Shown: positions 14,824 through 25,092 of the stretch, in pieces
Layout of the letters: each line of letters starts with the position of its first letter
Numbering within the stretch: the stretch's first letter is position 1
Made by a program: the position numbers and the translations under genes
The notes under the pieces: model-generated
The model's input: the letters and a program-made list of their open reading frames with translations, nothing else
The model's database searches: none
What the model was told of the DNA's origin: nothing
From: Axinella damicornis
Lineage: Eukaryota > Porifera > Demospongiae > Axinellida > Axinellidae
Assembly (NCBI GenBank): GCA_963931865.1
Contig: OZ007515.1
Coordinates: 12,015,424-12,079,423, forward strand
Direction: 5' to 3'
Length of the DNA stretch: 64,000 nucleotides

Positions 14824-14825
<2 letters not shown>

Positions 14826-15054
14826 TAATTAATTTTCAACAGGAATGTCCCATTAGCATAATGCTGGTCTACCTGGGAGTCCTGCATGACATATATACAA
14901 GAAACAAACAGAACTACTACTATATCTAGCTACACACAAAAAGTATAATAATATTTCGACAGAAAACTCCTATAAAAAACAATTTGGAGTAACTAGCCTG
15001 ACATTACGGTCGGTAAATGTCTCTTGAAAGCACCATGACTAGTCATGGTTCTGA

Positions 15055-15240
15055 GGTATGGAATATGTGAGTGGGAGAAGCTTGGGAGTTGGAGGGCGAG
15101 GCTATGGTTCAGCTCACATGGTCTATTACCTATAGCTAGGGGATGAGTGGGAGAAGCTTGGGAGTTGGAAGGCGAGGCTATGGTCCAGCTAACACGGTCT
15201 ATTACCTACAGCTAGGGGGATGAGTGGGAGGAGCTGGTGA
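15055..15240. repeat. ~90-bp direct repeat, about two copies
   Basis: The segment GTGGGAGAAGCTTGGGAGTTGG through TCTATTACCTA at 15068-15135 is repeated with few changes at 15148-15210, and a third partial copy (ATGAGTGGGAGGAGCTGG) follows. Confidence 0.8.
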
Positions 15241-15439
15241 GATTGAAACGAAGGTATTATTGGGCGGGGCTCAACGTGTACGTACAGCGTGCATGCGTGC
15301 AATGCTGGGTGGGGATCATGGGAAGTGTTTACCGCGCGGTGCACAACGAACTTTGAGGAAGAGTTCTACCAATCTGTTGGAGGATGTTTCGATCGAGTGT
15401 CTCTTGCATGATTTAGTACTTGTGATTAAACAACTGAAC

Positions 15440-16122
15440 TTTCTCAGTTTAGAGCAGCACCCCAGCCCTCTGTCCATCCTCCATTGTCAGACAATTATTG
15501 TCAAGCGATTTCCAAGCCAAAGGTTTAGGCTCATACGACACACCTTGCTTTGCTCGCCAACATTGGAAGTTATCAGAGCTGCCACTGACAGGTGAGGGTA
15601 CCACACTAGCTATTCTAGACACTGGAATTATTGGTACCCATTTTGCCTTCAAAAGTAAATTTGTTGCTTGGAGAAATTTCTGTCCTGGCCAACTAGATGT
15701 CACTGATTCTGACGGGCATGGCACACAGTGTGCTGGCATTGCTGCAGGCATTGCCTATGAAAATGCTGCAAAGGTGATATTTCCTGGAGGAGTAGCTCCA
15801 TACGCCCAGTTGGTCATCTGTCGTGTTGCACAAACCAAGAATGACTTCAACCGTCAAGCAATACATTCAGCTCTGGATTGGCAAATATTGCAACAACAAG
15901 CAAACCAACGCAGAATCGATGTAATCAGCATGTCCTTTGGATTTGATCGCTGTGACCAAGAAATGGAGCAGAAAATCGGGGATCTAATTATAGCCGCAGC
16001 AGGAAACGATGGCAGGAAAGAAGAAATAAAATACCCAGCCAAATTTAACAATGTGCTATGCATTGGTGCCCACGATTCCTTAGAAATTCAAGCCCCATGC
16101 CCCTGGAGTGAACATATCTTTG
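15440..16122 (+). pseudogene. Truncated copy of the Death-domain-subtilase gene
   Basis: About 680 bases match the intact gene at 25585-26310, beginning in its proline-rich linker and ending before the catalytic serine. Lesions: a TAG in place of a Gly codon at the start, inserted bases in the linker (frame change), an ~18-base in-frame deletion before the AGND oxyanion motif and an ~38-base frame-shifting deletion after the GAHDS motif. The Asp (ILDTG) and His (DGHGT) motifs survive; the serine motif and the whole Death domain are absent. Right at its end the sequence switches to a copy of the EEF1E1 5' region, so this is a duplicated, joined fragment. Confidence 0.88.
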
Positions 16123-16385
16123 AGTCAAAATACAATACACTAATGGGCGGGGCATCACAAGGTCAAAGTTTCCTGTCTCACTCACACTGTAATAAGTAGT
16201 ATAATTTTCTCCTTCTAACAACTACTTGACAGTGCAGCAGTTGACATGCTTGTATTTCCAAGATCACTAGCTATACAAGCTACCATTCTTTTGTCATTCA
16301 TGACCAGACCTACATTCGCCATGGCATATACGACTAGTCACAGCTAGCTCTAAGCATAATCAGTGGAGTTATGACCCCTTGATGC

Positions 16386-16411
16386 TAGTCTCGCGGAGCC
16401 CCGCGAGACTA
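16386..16411. mobile_element. 26-bp palindromic insertion with 9-bp TSD
   Basis: TAGTCTCGCGGAG... ...CGCGAGACTA, nearly a perfect palindrome, flanked on both sides by CCTTGATGC (16377-16385, 16412-16420). The original locus at about 6655 has only one copy of the corresponding site (CCATGATGC). This is the smallest member of the TAG...CTA family in the window. Confidence 0.8.
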
Positions 16412-16420
16412 CCTTGATGC

Positions 16421-16523
16421 AGCCTCGTTCCCAGGCTCCTCCCCAGCATTTTGTCGCATACTGTACCCGTTTTTTGTACAGAATGCGACAAAAAGCTGGG
16501 GAGGAGCCTGGGAACGAGGATAC
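16421..16523. mobile_element. 103-bp palindromic element nested at the same site
   Basis: Left end AGCCTCGTTCCCAGGCTCC and right end GGAGCCTGGGAACGAGG are inverted copies, with an inner inverted pair GCATTTTGTCGCAT/ATGCGACAAAAAGC. The third CCTTGATGC copy (16524-16532) follows. It went into the duplication made by, or alongside, the 26-bp insertion. Confidence 0.85.
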
Positions 16524-16829
16524 CCTTGATGCACAGCGGCTGAGTCTTCTCTGTTCATGAGGTTATCAAGTAGCAAAGACCCTCGGGAGTTACTACTCTG
16601 TATGTATGTATGCATGCATGTATGTATAAAACTGTAGCCCCATTCAGCTGCTTTGCTGATACTGTCGCAGTATGCCTTCAGTAGGTTCAGTTCCCACGGC
16701 TCGTTCTCCTCCTCCACGTGCACCACACCACAACCCCGCCCCCCACCGGCAGTTGCTCGATGACAGATAGTACTAGCCCCACCCACAGTGCTAGTGCCTG
16801 AGAAAGCGCGCGAAAGGCTGCATTCCAAA

Positions 16830-17440
16830 TGTTGTCACGCCCATCGTACATGCACGGCAGATCTACGAAGCACTAGGTAGGAAAAGAGTGAAGTAAAATT
16901 GCCTCTATAAGCGTACGTGTACGTTGACCGTCGTGGCGCGGCACTGTCTGAGGTGGGACTGATCCGCATAATTGTGAGTTCTGTTCATAATGAGGTTACT
17001 CAGTCTATAATAATTCTGCATACACATGCAAGGACGCATAATTATACAATACAGCCTAATACAGGCACGTAGTAGTCTCGGTACCATGCATTGGGTAAGG
17101 AGTGTGGTACCCTGTTAGGTAGCTATAAAGCTAAGCTCAGCGGCAACAGCATTCCGCAGAATTAGAGGGTGAAACTATTACGTTTACCCTGTGAGGGACT
17201 AGTGCAGCACAATACAAAAGTATTATAGGCAGTGCAGAAGGAGTTGATTAATAGTCTGCATTCTTTGAATTAGCATGACAAAATTATGTATCTGCAGTAA
17301 CCAAAAAATAAAAACGCAACTTGAATGCCTTGCGTACTCTCTGTAAATTGCAACCTACTTCACTTCTGTAAATGTGCCACCAGTGCTGCAGCACATGCAT
17401 TTTGAACAATGTACTACTCTATCAGACGTGCTAGCTACAG
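16830..17440. other. Gene-free interval
   Basis: I see no gene, RNA or clear repeat. Frames are short and there are no convincing paired splice sites. Confidence 0.5.
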
Positions 17441-17451
17441 CTAACTATAAA

Positions 17452-17780
17452 CGAAGTGGATATTGGTCCGGCAGGAAGTAGGGCAATGGGTTATGGTATA
17501 TTAGGGCCAGGGCCGGTTCTAGATGCGCGCGCGTTTCCAGTACCTATACCTAAAGCAGGGTTTCATACAGGATTTTTTGCTGGGGGGGGGGGGGGGGGGG
17601 GGGGACACATGGCAACCCATGCAAGCCCCACCCCCTCCCATTCCCTCGGCACGTCATATCATACACAGGGTTGTGACCAACTGACATGTTTTGACATGTT
17701 CAGATCTGGGTATGTATTAGACTACCTACCTCACAACTTATCAGGGGCGGATACAGGATTTATGAAAGGGGGGCACCATA
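17452..17780. repeat. Repeat fragments forming the left inverted flank
   Basis: TTGGTCCGGCAGGAAGTA at 17463 and GGGTTTCATACAG at 17557 recur inverted at 24396-24413 and 24378-24392, each next to a G/C homopolymer. CAGGGCCGGTTCTAG (17509) and CAGGGGCGGATACAGG (17741) look like ends of hAT-type DNA transposons, but no complete element could be delimited. Confidence 0.5.
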
Positions 17781-18199
17781 TATTAAATGCTGCCGGAGGA
17801 AGTGCATAGAGGTGTGTAGTGCTGATCAGTCCGCGCGAAGCGCGGAAATTTTTCTTCGCCTTCATTTTTTACTTCTCAGGATGGGCTCTCGTGGCACCTT
17901 CGCGCTTTGCACTGCAAGTTCCAGATGTACGAGGGTTGCAGGTCCCAGGCCTGCCAGGGCCACCATGAGCTTCTTCCTTGCTCAAATTTCGCTCACAAAC
18001 GTAATACGTACGTACACAGAGGGGTATACTAGATCGTGGTCTCGTTCCCAAGCAGTTTGGTTTCAGGCAATGCACGATATTGCGAGCTGAGGAGGCCAGG
18101 CCAGGAGTTGCAACATAGCGGCAGCAAGTTAGTAAGGAGGAAAATAAAAAGATTCGCCACTGCTTATACTGCTGCATGTCCAACCAGTTTAATATTAAA

Positions 18200-19279
18200 T
18201 TTATAACGAGGGGCAACCGCACTCCTGGTAGCCGCGGTTAAACGGTAGCACAAGCTAAGTGTGACAGTTCGTTCCACGATTTGCCGTCGTAGCGCAAGCT
18301 AAGTATTGCAATGCTTTCCAATTAACGCACATGCCACGTGGCAACACGCTCAGTCGATCGCGCGAGCAATGGCGACCAAAAGGAAGACGAGACATTATTA
18401 CAGCACTCACAACTTAGCCAGCACGGTGAGTTTCGGCATGTAAGCGTCAGTGAACGACAGCGATCACGGCCGTGTGGTCAGAATCTTCGTGTGCCTTTCC
18501 TAAGAACGGTACTGCCACCGGAAGTCGAGAGCGCGCTAGAGCAATGGCGGCCAACGGCGAGACAAAAGCGCTCATATCACCTCGACCAAGGTGAGTTTCA
18601 GCACCAATTTTATACGTTCAGGTCAGTGCTGGATAGCGATCACGGCAGTGTAGTCAGAATCTTTGTAGGCCAATCCCAAGTACTCGAACATTATATATAT
18701 TATTTATATCGAGGGGCAACCGCACTCCTGGTAGCCGTTGCAACCCCGCGTTGCCTCGCCGTAGCGAAGCTAATTATTGCATTCGTTCCAATTAACGCAC
18801 ATGCCTCGTGGCTCAGTCGATCGCGAGCAATGGCGACCAAAAGGAAGACAAGACAGCACTCACAACTTAGCCAGCACGGTGAGTTTTGGCATGTAAGCGT
18901 CAGCGATCACGGCTGTGTGGTCAGAATCTTCGTGTGCCTTTCCTAAGAACGGTACTGCCACCGGAAGTCGGAGAGAGCGCTCGAGCAATGGCAGCCACGG
19001 CGAGACAAAAGCGCTCATATCTCCACCACCAAGGTGAGTTTCAACACCAACTTTTTACATTCAGGACAGGGCATGATAGCGATCACGGCGGTGTAGTCAG
19101 AATTTCTGTAGGCCAAGCCTAAGTACCCAAACATTATTTATATTAATTAATTAGATTATTTACGCGGCACAATTTTTCCTATACCAGGAGTGTAATATAC
19201 GAGCCTAGCCGCGTTGCAACCCCGCGGTTGCGACTCGCCGTAGCGCAAGCTAAGTATTGCAATTCGTTCCAATTAACGG
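18200..19279. repeat. Tandem modules upstream of the LINE
   Basis: At least two copies of a ~460-bp module running from GGGGCAACCGCACTCCTGG through AATTAACGCACATGCC, a short ATG frame (MATKRKTR...) ending at a GTGAGT donor, GGCATGTAAGCGTCAGTGAA, a second short ATG frame (MAANGETKALIS...) ending CCAAG/GTGAGT, and CAGAATCTTTGTAGGCCAA. Related modules follow the LINE at 23262-24340. The LINE 5' end is nearly identical to the middle of a module. Confidence 0.8.
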
Positions 19280-19386
19280 CATGTAAGCGTCAGTGAACGA
19301 CAGCGATCACGGCCGTGTGGTCAGAATCTTCGTGTGCCTTTCCTAAGAACGGTACTGCCACCGGAAGTCGAGAGCGCGCTAGAGCA

Positions 19387-19626
19387 ATGGCGGCCAACGG
19401 CGAGACAAAAGCGCTCATATCACCTCGACCAAGGTTAAACGGTAGCAATCCAGACCTGACCAAGGAGCAAAGACAAGCAGAGAAAAGGCTACGGGATTTG
19501 AAAAAACAACTAATTCAGCTCCCTGAGTACCGAAACAAGAGAGTCTCAATCTACCGAGGAAAGCTACATGTAGACCGAATTCCTGTCTCCAGCACCGAGC
19601 TACAAGCGTTGGGGATTTCGGAATAG
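19387..19626 (+). CDS. LINE N-terminal frame (ORF1-like), ends at in-frame TAG
   Basis: Seventy-nine codons from ATG 19387 to TAG 19624. The first 16 residues come from the module-derived sequence (MAANGETKALIS). The rest is charged and helical (EQRQAEKRLRDLKKQL) followed by a small beta-like segment (RVSIYRGKLHVDRIPV). There is no zinc knuckle or RRM, so it is not a full classical ORF1 protein. The frame continues past TAG directly into the endonuclease frame without a shift, so it may be the N terminus of a single polyprotein. Its role is unknown. Confidence 0.6.
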   Translation: MAANGETKALISPRPRLNGSNPDLTKEQRQAEKRLRDLKKQLIQLPEYRNKRVSIYRGKLHVDRIPVSSTELQALGISE

Positions 19627-22600
19627 GACGCAGGCCAGAAGACCCTACGCACATATAACACAATCAAAATCTGTACATGGAATATAAATGGCTTCACGAG
19701 TGATAAACTAATCGATGTAGCAGAGTACCTCAATCATTTTGACATAATTATGCTAAATGAAACATGGCTGAGACCTAACTCCCCGTACAACTTGAATATG
19801 AAAGACTACCACCTGCACATTATAAACAGACCAAGCACAAACAAAAAGGCTAAAAGAGGGTCAGGAGGTTTGATCTGTTACCATAGAAAAGAAATTACGG
19901 ATGGGATTGAATTTATAAACAGCCCGGAGCATACAGATCGCCTCTGGGTAAAACTTGATAAATGTTTTTTCGGATTCCAAAAAGATATCTATATTTGCTC
20001 GGTTTACGTTACCCCCGAGTCCTCTACACATAATTCCTCAAGAGATAATGTATGGCATCTTCTACAAACGGAAATAGCAGACCTCTCAACCAAAGGCGAT
20101 ATAATGCTTACGGGGGACTTCAATGCCAGAACAGGCACTCTACGGGACTATGTCTACCATGATTCATCGGTTGCGGAGCACTATATCCCACTACCCCCGG
20201 ATTATCAAACCGATAAGGAAAAGATGAGAGCATCACAAGATGTGGTGGTAAATAACTATGGGAGAGAGCTGCTAGACCTGTGTATAGGCTCAAGACTCAG
20301 AATAGTGAATGGCCGTCATGACCAGGACAGTCTGGGAGGATTCACCTGTTTTACCCCTAGAGGTAACAGTGTGGTAGACTATTCAATTGTCTCTCCAGAG
20401 CTGATGCCCAGCATTGCCCGTTTCAATATAGATGCACTGTCCCCACTCTCGGACCACTGCCCTTTGTCTTTGGACCTTAAAACCAATCCGCATTCCCCTT
20501 TCCAACTCTCAAATCTTCTGAAAGGGTCTAAAGACCTTTTGGATGAATACCTCAGAAGAAACGACATCAGTGAAGACTCATATACATCAACTACACCCAA
20601 ACCAAGAGTGAAATGGAATAAGGATCTGGAACAAGTCCTACAACAAGAATTCGCAGATAATGGTTTTATTGATAAACTTTGCACGCTCCGCTTGCAAGTA
20701 GACAATACGCAGGTGGACGACAGTGTATCCAAGTTTGTAAGATTATTACAGGACACTATCCAAAAAGGCGCAACAGTAAAGTATCCGGTGAACAAAAGGA
20801 ATACCAACCCCTTCCCAAGAAATAGCTGGTTCGACAAAGAATGCAAGGCAATGAAAAGCTCAGTAAACCGGCTAGCCAAAAAAATGAAGAAAAATCCAAA
20901 CTCGGTCAGGATAAGAAGAGAATTCTGGAATGAAAGGAAACACTATAAAAGATTGACCAGGAAGAAGAAACGAGCCGCAGTATCAGTGTTCCATCAAAAA
21001 CTCCAATCATTTAGAAGCAAGGACCCCCGTACCTTCTGGAAATACATAGCCAAGGCGAGCGAAAGGGGAGATTCAGAACACATTCCAATATCCATCAACG
21101 ATATGGCTGACCATTTTAGAAAGTTGTGCAGTGGACCCCCCCAACCTCCTCGAAGGGAAGAAGTGACACTCACTCAAAACTTCAATGAGTTAACTGATGC
21201 ACCAATTGATGAGGAAGAAATACTAAGAGCAATCAAGAAACAAAAAAGCAACAAAGCCCCAGGACAAGATGGTTTGCCTCCCGCCTTATTCAAGCTCTTT
21301 GACGGGAGACTGGTTAATCACCTGACGCTGCTTTTCAACAAAGTCCTTAGCACAGGAGTTTACCCTAAAACCTGGTCGGTAGGAAACATAAAACCCATCC
21401 ACAAAAAGGGAGACAAAACAAACCCAAATAACTACAGAGGCATAACACTTCTAGATGTAATGGGGGCGTTGTTCACAAGTGTAATATGTGACAGAATTTC
21501 TACATGGGCGGAAGAGGAAGGGCTAGTTTCCGAGGCTCAATTTGGATTCAGAAAAAAGAGGAGAACTACAGATGCCATATTCATTTTAAACACAGCCATT
21601 CAATCACGCAAGAAGAGAGGCAAACAACTATACACTTGTTTCGTGGATTTCTCGAAAGCCTTTGATACAGTGGATCACAGACTCCTATGGAGCAAGCTTG
21701 CTTCGTACGGCCTAAGTTCCTCAATGCTAAATATTCTCCAGAGTATGTATGGGCAAGCCTCTTCCAGAGTCACTCTTAATTCGGATACATCAGAGGAATT
21801 TTTGTACAGGAAGGGAGTAAGACAGGGCTGTAACTTAAGCCCGCTGTTATTCAGCCTCTTCATTCACGACCTCGAGAAGTACCTAGTAGAAAACAACTCG
21901 GGTTCAATTGAAATCAATTCTACAAACCTCCACCTTCTATTATTTGCTGATGACCTAGTGTTACTAGCTGACACACCAGCAGGCCTACAGAAATCTATTC
22001 AGATATTAGGGGACTACTGTTCAAAATGGAACCTGAGAATTAACATGGAGAAAACGAAGGTTATGGAATTTAGGTTCCAAAGGAGGAAGGACCCCAGCCC
22101 GCCCTACAGCTTGTACAACCAGATAATCGAAGTAACAAAGTCATACAGATACCTTGGAATTATCTTAACAAGCAATGGGGGCTTGAAAACAGCAGCGGAC
22201 ACCCTAGCAAAACAGGGACAAAAGTCGCTGTTCTGCCTGCTTAAAAAGGCTTCGAAACTACAATACCCTAACCCGTTACTGCTCAGCCATCTATTCGATG
22301 CTCTTGTACGACCAGTCCTGGAATACGGTAGTGAGACTTGGGGCTACATAAAGGCAGAAGAGATAGAAAAAGTGCACCGCAAATTTATGAAGTTTGCGCT
22401 AGGTCTACCAAGTTCAGCAGCAAATCTCGCAGTTTATGGAGAAATAGGCAGAACACCACTAGACGTTAGACGAAATGTGCTAATGGTTAAGTACTGGCTG
22501 AGACTGGCAACAGATTGGGATATTTCTCCTTACCTCAGGGAAGCCTACCTGGAATCGCTCAGTGATTCTCCTTGGGCAGTACACATTAAAAAGGTGTTAG

Positions 22601-23157
22601 AGAGGGCAGGATTCGCTGAAATCTGGCTAAATCCTAACATTGTGGATCAGCGTGCAGTCATCAATAACCTCCAACAAAGACTTCAAGATCAGTACACACA
22701 GTCATGGCAAAGTGAGCTAAGCAACACAACAGGGAAACTAAGACTGTACAAGTTATTTAAACGAAACCTAGCTCCTGAAGCCTATCTAACCTTACCTTCG
22801 TATCTCAGAATACCAATATGCAAATTAAGAGCGAGTGCACATGCCTTGAGAATAGAAACAGGTCGGTACGCAATGCCCTCACCAATACCCGCGGACCTAA
22901 GAACATGCTGGGTCTGCAACAACACAGAAATCGAAGATGAACCACACTTCATGTTCTCTTGTAAACTGTATGAGGAATTACCGGAACGCTCATCACTATT
23001 AAAATATTGTTGTACACTGAATCACTCTTTCCTCCATCTCAGTACTTTAGACAAGTTTTTATTTGTGTGGTCAGTGAACGATAAGAAGCTACTCCATTTG
23101 TTAGGTTCGTTTATATACAAGGCTTTCAAGCACAGGTCTGCTCAATTGCAAGGTTAA
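19627..23157 (+). CDS. LINE endonuclease / reverse transcriptase polyprotein
   Basis: Nicks target DNA and reverse-transcribes the element RNA. The open frame runs from the codon after TAG 19624 to TAA 23157, 1,176 codons; the first ATG is only at 19750. Order: an APE-type endonuclease (CTWNINGF before that ATG, then NETW, LTGDFNAR, SDHCPLSL at 20450); a linker with basic residues; a reverse transcriptase of non-LTR type (APGQDGLPPALFK, FGFRKKRRTTDAI, VDFSKAFDTVDH, GVRQGCNLSPLLF, catalytic FADDLVLLA at 21949); a thumb/connection region; and a C-terminal CX2C...HX4C motif (CWVC...HFMFSC). No frameshift or internal stop. I do not assign a clade beyond a non-LTR element with an APE endonuclease. 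Confidence 0.93.
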   Translation, partial: DAGQKTLRTYNTIKICTWNINGFTSDKLIDVAEYLNHFDIIMLNETWLRPNSPYNLNMKDYHLHIINRPSTNKKAKRGSGGLICYHRKEITDGIEFINSPEHTDRLWVKLDKCFFGFQKDIYICSVYVTPESSTHNSSRDNVWHLLQTEIADLSTKGDIMLTGDFNARTGTLRDYVYHDSSVAEHYIPLPPDYQTDKEKMRASQDVVVNNYGRELLDLCIGSRLRIVNGRHDQDSLGGFTCFTPRGNSVVDYSIVSPELMPSIARFNIDALSPLSDHCPLSLDLKTNPHSPFQLSNLLKGSKDLLDEYLRRNDISEDSYTSTTPKPRVKWNKDLEQVLQQEFADNGFIDKLCTLRLQVDNTQVDDSVSKFVRLLQDTIQKGATVKYPVNKRNTNPFPRNSWFDKECKAMKSSVNRLAKKMKKNPNSVRIRREFWNERKHYKRLTRKKKRAAVSVFHQKLQSFRSKDPRTFWKYIAKASERGDSEHIPISINDMADHFRKLCSGPPQPPRREEVTLTQNFNELTDAPIDEEEILRAIKKQKSNKAPGQDGLPPALFKLFDGRLVNHLTLLFNKVLSTGVYPKTWSVGNIKPIHKKGDKTNPNNYRGITLLDVMGALFTSVICDRISTWAEEEGLVSEAQFGFRKKRRTTDAIFILNTAIQSRKKRGKQLYTCFVDFSKAFDTVDHRLLWSKLASYGLSSSMLNILQSMYGQASSRVTLNSDTSEEFLYRKGVRQGCNLSPLLFSLFIHDLEKYLVENNSGSIEINSTNLHLLLFADDLVLLADTPAGLQKSIQILGDYCSKWNLRINMEKTKVMEFRFQRRKDPSPPYSLYNQIIEVTKSYRYLGIILTSNGGLKTAADTLAKQGQKSLFCLLKKASKLQYPNPLLLSHLFDALVRPVLEYGSETWGYIKAEEIEKVHRKFMKFALGLPSSAANLAVYGEIGRTPLDVRRNVLMVKYWLRLATDWDISPYLREAYLESLSDSPWAVHIKKVLERAGFAEIWLNPNIVDQRAVINNLQQRLQDQYTQSWQSELSNTTGKLRLYKLFKRNLAPEAYLTLPSYLRIPICKLRASAHALRIETGRYAMPSPIPADLRTCWVCNNTEIEDEPHFMFSCKLYEELPERSSLLKYCCTLNHSFLHLSTLDKFLFVWSVNDKKLLHLLGSFIYKAFKHRSAQLQG

Positions 23158-23261
23158 ACTGCAGCCCACCCTCAAAGCATCACATTCATGTACACACTTA
23201 CACTATGACTAATGGGCCTTCTGGCCTTTACTGTCAATAAAATTATTATTATTATTATTAT

Positions 23262-24340
23262 TAACGCACATGCCACGTGGCAACCACGCTCAGTCGATCG
23301 CGAGCAATGCAATGGCGACCGAAGGAAGACAAGACATTATTACAGCACTCACAACTTAGCCAGCACGGTGAGTTTGGCATGCAAGCGTCAGTGAACGACA
23401 GCGATCACGGCCGTGTTGTCAGAATCTTCGTGTGCCTTCCTAAGAACGGTACTGCCACCGGAAGACGATGGAGCGCTCGAGCAATGGCGGCAAACAGCGA
23501 GACAAAAGCGCTCATATCTCCACCACCAAGGTGAGTTTCAGCACCAACTTTTATCATTCAGGTCAGTGCATGATAGCGATCACGGCGGTGTAGTCAGAAT
23601 CTCTGTAGGCCAATCCTAAGTACTCAAACATTATTTATATTATTTATATTGGATCGAGGGGCAACCGCACTCCTGGTAGCCGCGGTTAAACGGTAGCACA
23701 AGCTAAGTGTGACAGTTCGTTCCAATTATCACACATCACCATGATAGCTATATACAGGGAAGATCACAAGAGTGCTCTCAAGTACCATTCATAAAGTAGC
23801 CGCGTTGCAACTTGCCGTAGCGCAAGCTAAGTATTGCAATACGTTCTAATTAACGCACATGCCACGTGGCAACCCCGCTCAAGTCGATCGCGAGCAATGG
23901 CGACCAAAAGTAAGACAAGACATTATTACAGCACTCACAACTTAGCCAGCACGGTGAGTTTCGGTATATAAGCATCAGTGAACGACAGCGATCACGGCCG
24001 TGTGGTCAGAATCTTCGTGTGCCTTTCGTAAGAACGGTACTGCCACCGGAAGTGGAGAGAGCGCTCGAGCAATGGCGGCCAACGGCGAGACAAAAGCGCT
24101 CATATCTCCACCACCAAGGTGAGTTTCAGCACCAACTTTTATCATTCAGGTCAGTGCATGATAGCGATCACGGCGGTGTAGTCAGAATCTCTGTAGGCCA
24201 ATCCGAAGTACTCAAACATTATATTATAATTATTGTATTATATTATTTACGCGGCACAATTTTTCCCCTACCAGGAGTGTAATATTTACGCGGCACAATT
24301 TTCCCCTACCAGGAGTGTAATATTATTGTCTTCTGTTTTC
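23262..24340. repeat. Tandem modules downstream of the LINE
   Basis: Two further copies of the module seen at 18200-19279: ATG GCGACC frames near 23311 and 23898, ATGGCGGC frames at 23484 and 24072, each followed by CACCAAG/GTGAGTTTCAG. Between them are the GAGGGGCAACCGCACTCC and GGTTAAACGGTAGCA words. The block ends in two copies of ACGCGGCACAATTTT...CTACCAGGAGTG. Confidence 0.8.
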
Positions 24341-24440
24341 TGGGGGGGGGGGGGGAAATCCCAGGGCGCCCCCCCCTCTGTATGAAACCCTGTAAAGTAT
24401 GTACTTCCTGCCGGACCAACATCCAAGTCGAACTATAAAT
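24341..24440. repeat. Right inverted flank of the 17.4-24.4 kb block
   Basis: G-run (24343-24355), C-run, CTGTATGAAACCC and TACTTCCTGCCGGACCAA in inverted orientation relative to 17463-17600. Confidence 0.6.
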
Positions 24441-25092
24441 CATCAGGTAGAGCCTTCACTGCACTTCAGCATGTTTTAAGGCCTATTCGAGTTGGATGCC
24501 CAGATTGTGGGTGGAACTGAAATTCCAATGTAACAACAGCCGCTGCCAAAACACTGGTATAGTTTACATAGCAGACTGCAGAAGAATGTAGGTGCAGCCA
24601 TTCCAGGCCCGTGAATAACTTTATAATGTTCAAATATACACCAGGTGATCCTCTCCGACTTTATCTGTACACCAGAACTGAGATAACAACCCGTAATGTG
24701 TACTAACCAGCAATTATCAGCTGTAATTTACACAGCAGCTTAAATTCTTCCTGCAACTGTTGTTCTATCAGTCAAGTGACAGGTATAGATACAGACAGAC
24801 CGATTACTTAACCATGCTTGCACATGACACAACGGGGTGCATGATTACACAGTCATGTATTTATATCTGTGGTATAGTGGACTCAAAGATTGATGCATAT
24901 ATTCGGCAATTGGCAATTTACAAACAGGCTATTTATATAGAATGATACATTCCAATACATTCCAATGTTGCTAAGTTCTCTGAGTAGCTAAATGGAATGT
25001 GTCCACTAAATGTCATACAATAGAGCATTGTTCCTGAGTTACAGCAATATCTCTATTAATGCAGTGCCTGACTGCAGTCTTAGACAGCAACT
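24441..25092. promoter_or_regulatory. Upstream region of the Death-subtilase gene
   Basis: No gene seen. AT-rich, with CATTCCAATACATTCCAATG-type direct repeats at 24946-24966. An in-frame TAG at 25081 lies 12 bases before the ATG at 25093. The promoter and any 5' non-coding exon must lie here; no core element is obvious. Confidence 0.4.

Larger units (their letters stand above)
16122..16797 (-). pseudogene. Duplicated EEF1E1 5' region (start codon lost)
   Basis: Matches 5517-6967 around the EEF1E1 first exon. The first-exon peptide EEENEPWELNLLKAYCD is still readable on the minus strand at 16716-16660, but the ATG is replaced by GTG and the exon's 3' end with its donor is altered. The copy lacks the 591-bp element of the original and instead carries two small palindromic insertions (16386-16411, 16421-16523). 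No other EEF1E1 exon accompanies it. Confidence 0.85.
19280..23262 (+). mobile_element. Full-length non-LTR retrotransposon (LINE)
   Basis: About 4 kb. It starts at GGCATGTAAGCGTC, contains a short ORF1-like frame and a long endonuclease-reverse transcriptase frame, an AATAAA at 23236 and a 3' tail of ATT repeats. The target is AATTAAC in a module copy: left flank TTCCAATTAAC, right flank ATTAACGCACATGCC, whereas uninterrupted modules read TTCCAATTAACGCACATGCC, giving a target duplication of about 6-7 bp that merges with the ATT tail. The near-intact coding capacity and clean junctions indicate a young insertion. Confidence 0.93.

Noticed and set aside
20379..20879. 166-codon minus-strand frame
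   Set aside because: Antisense shadow of the LINE polyprotein.
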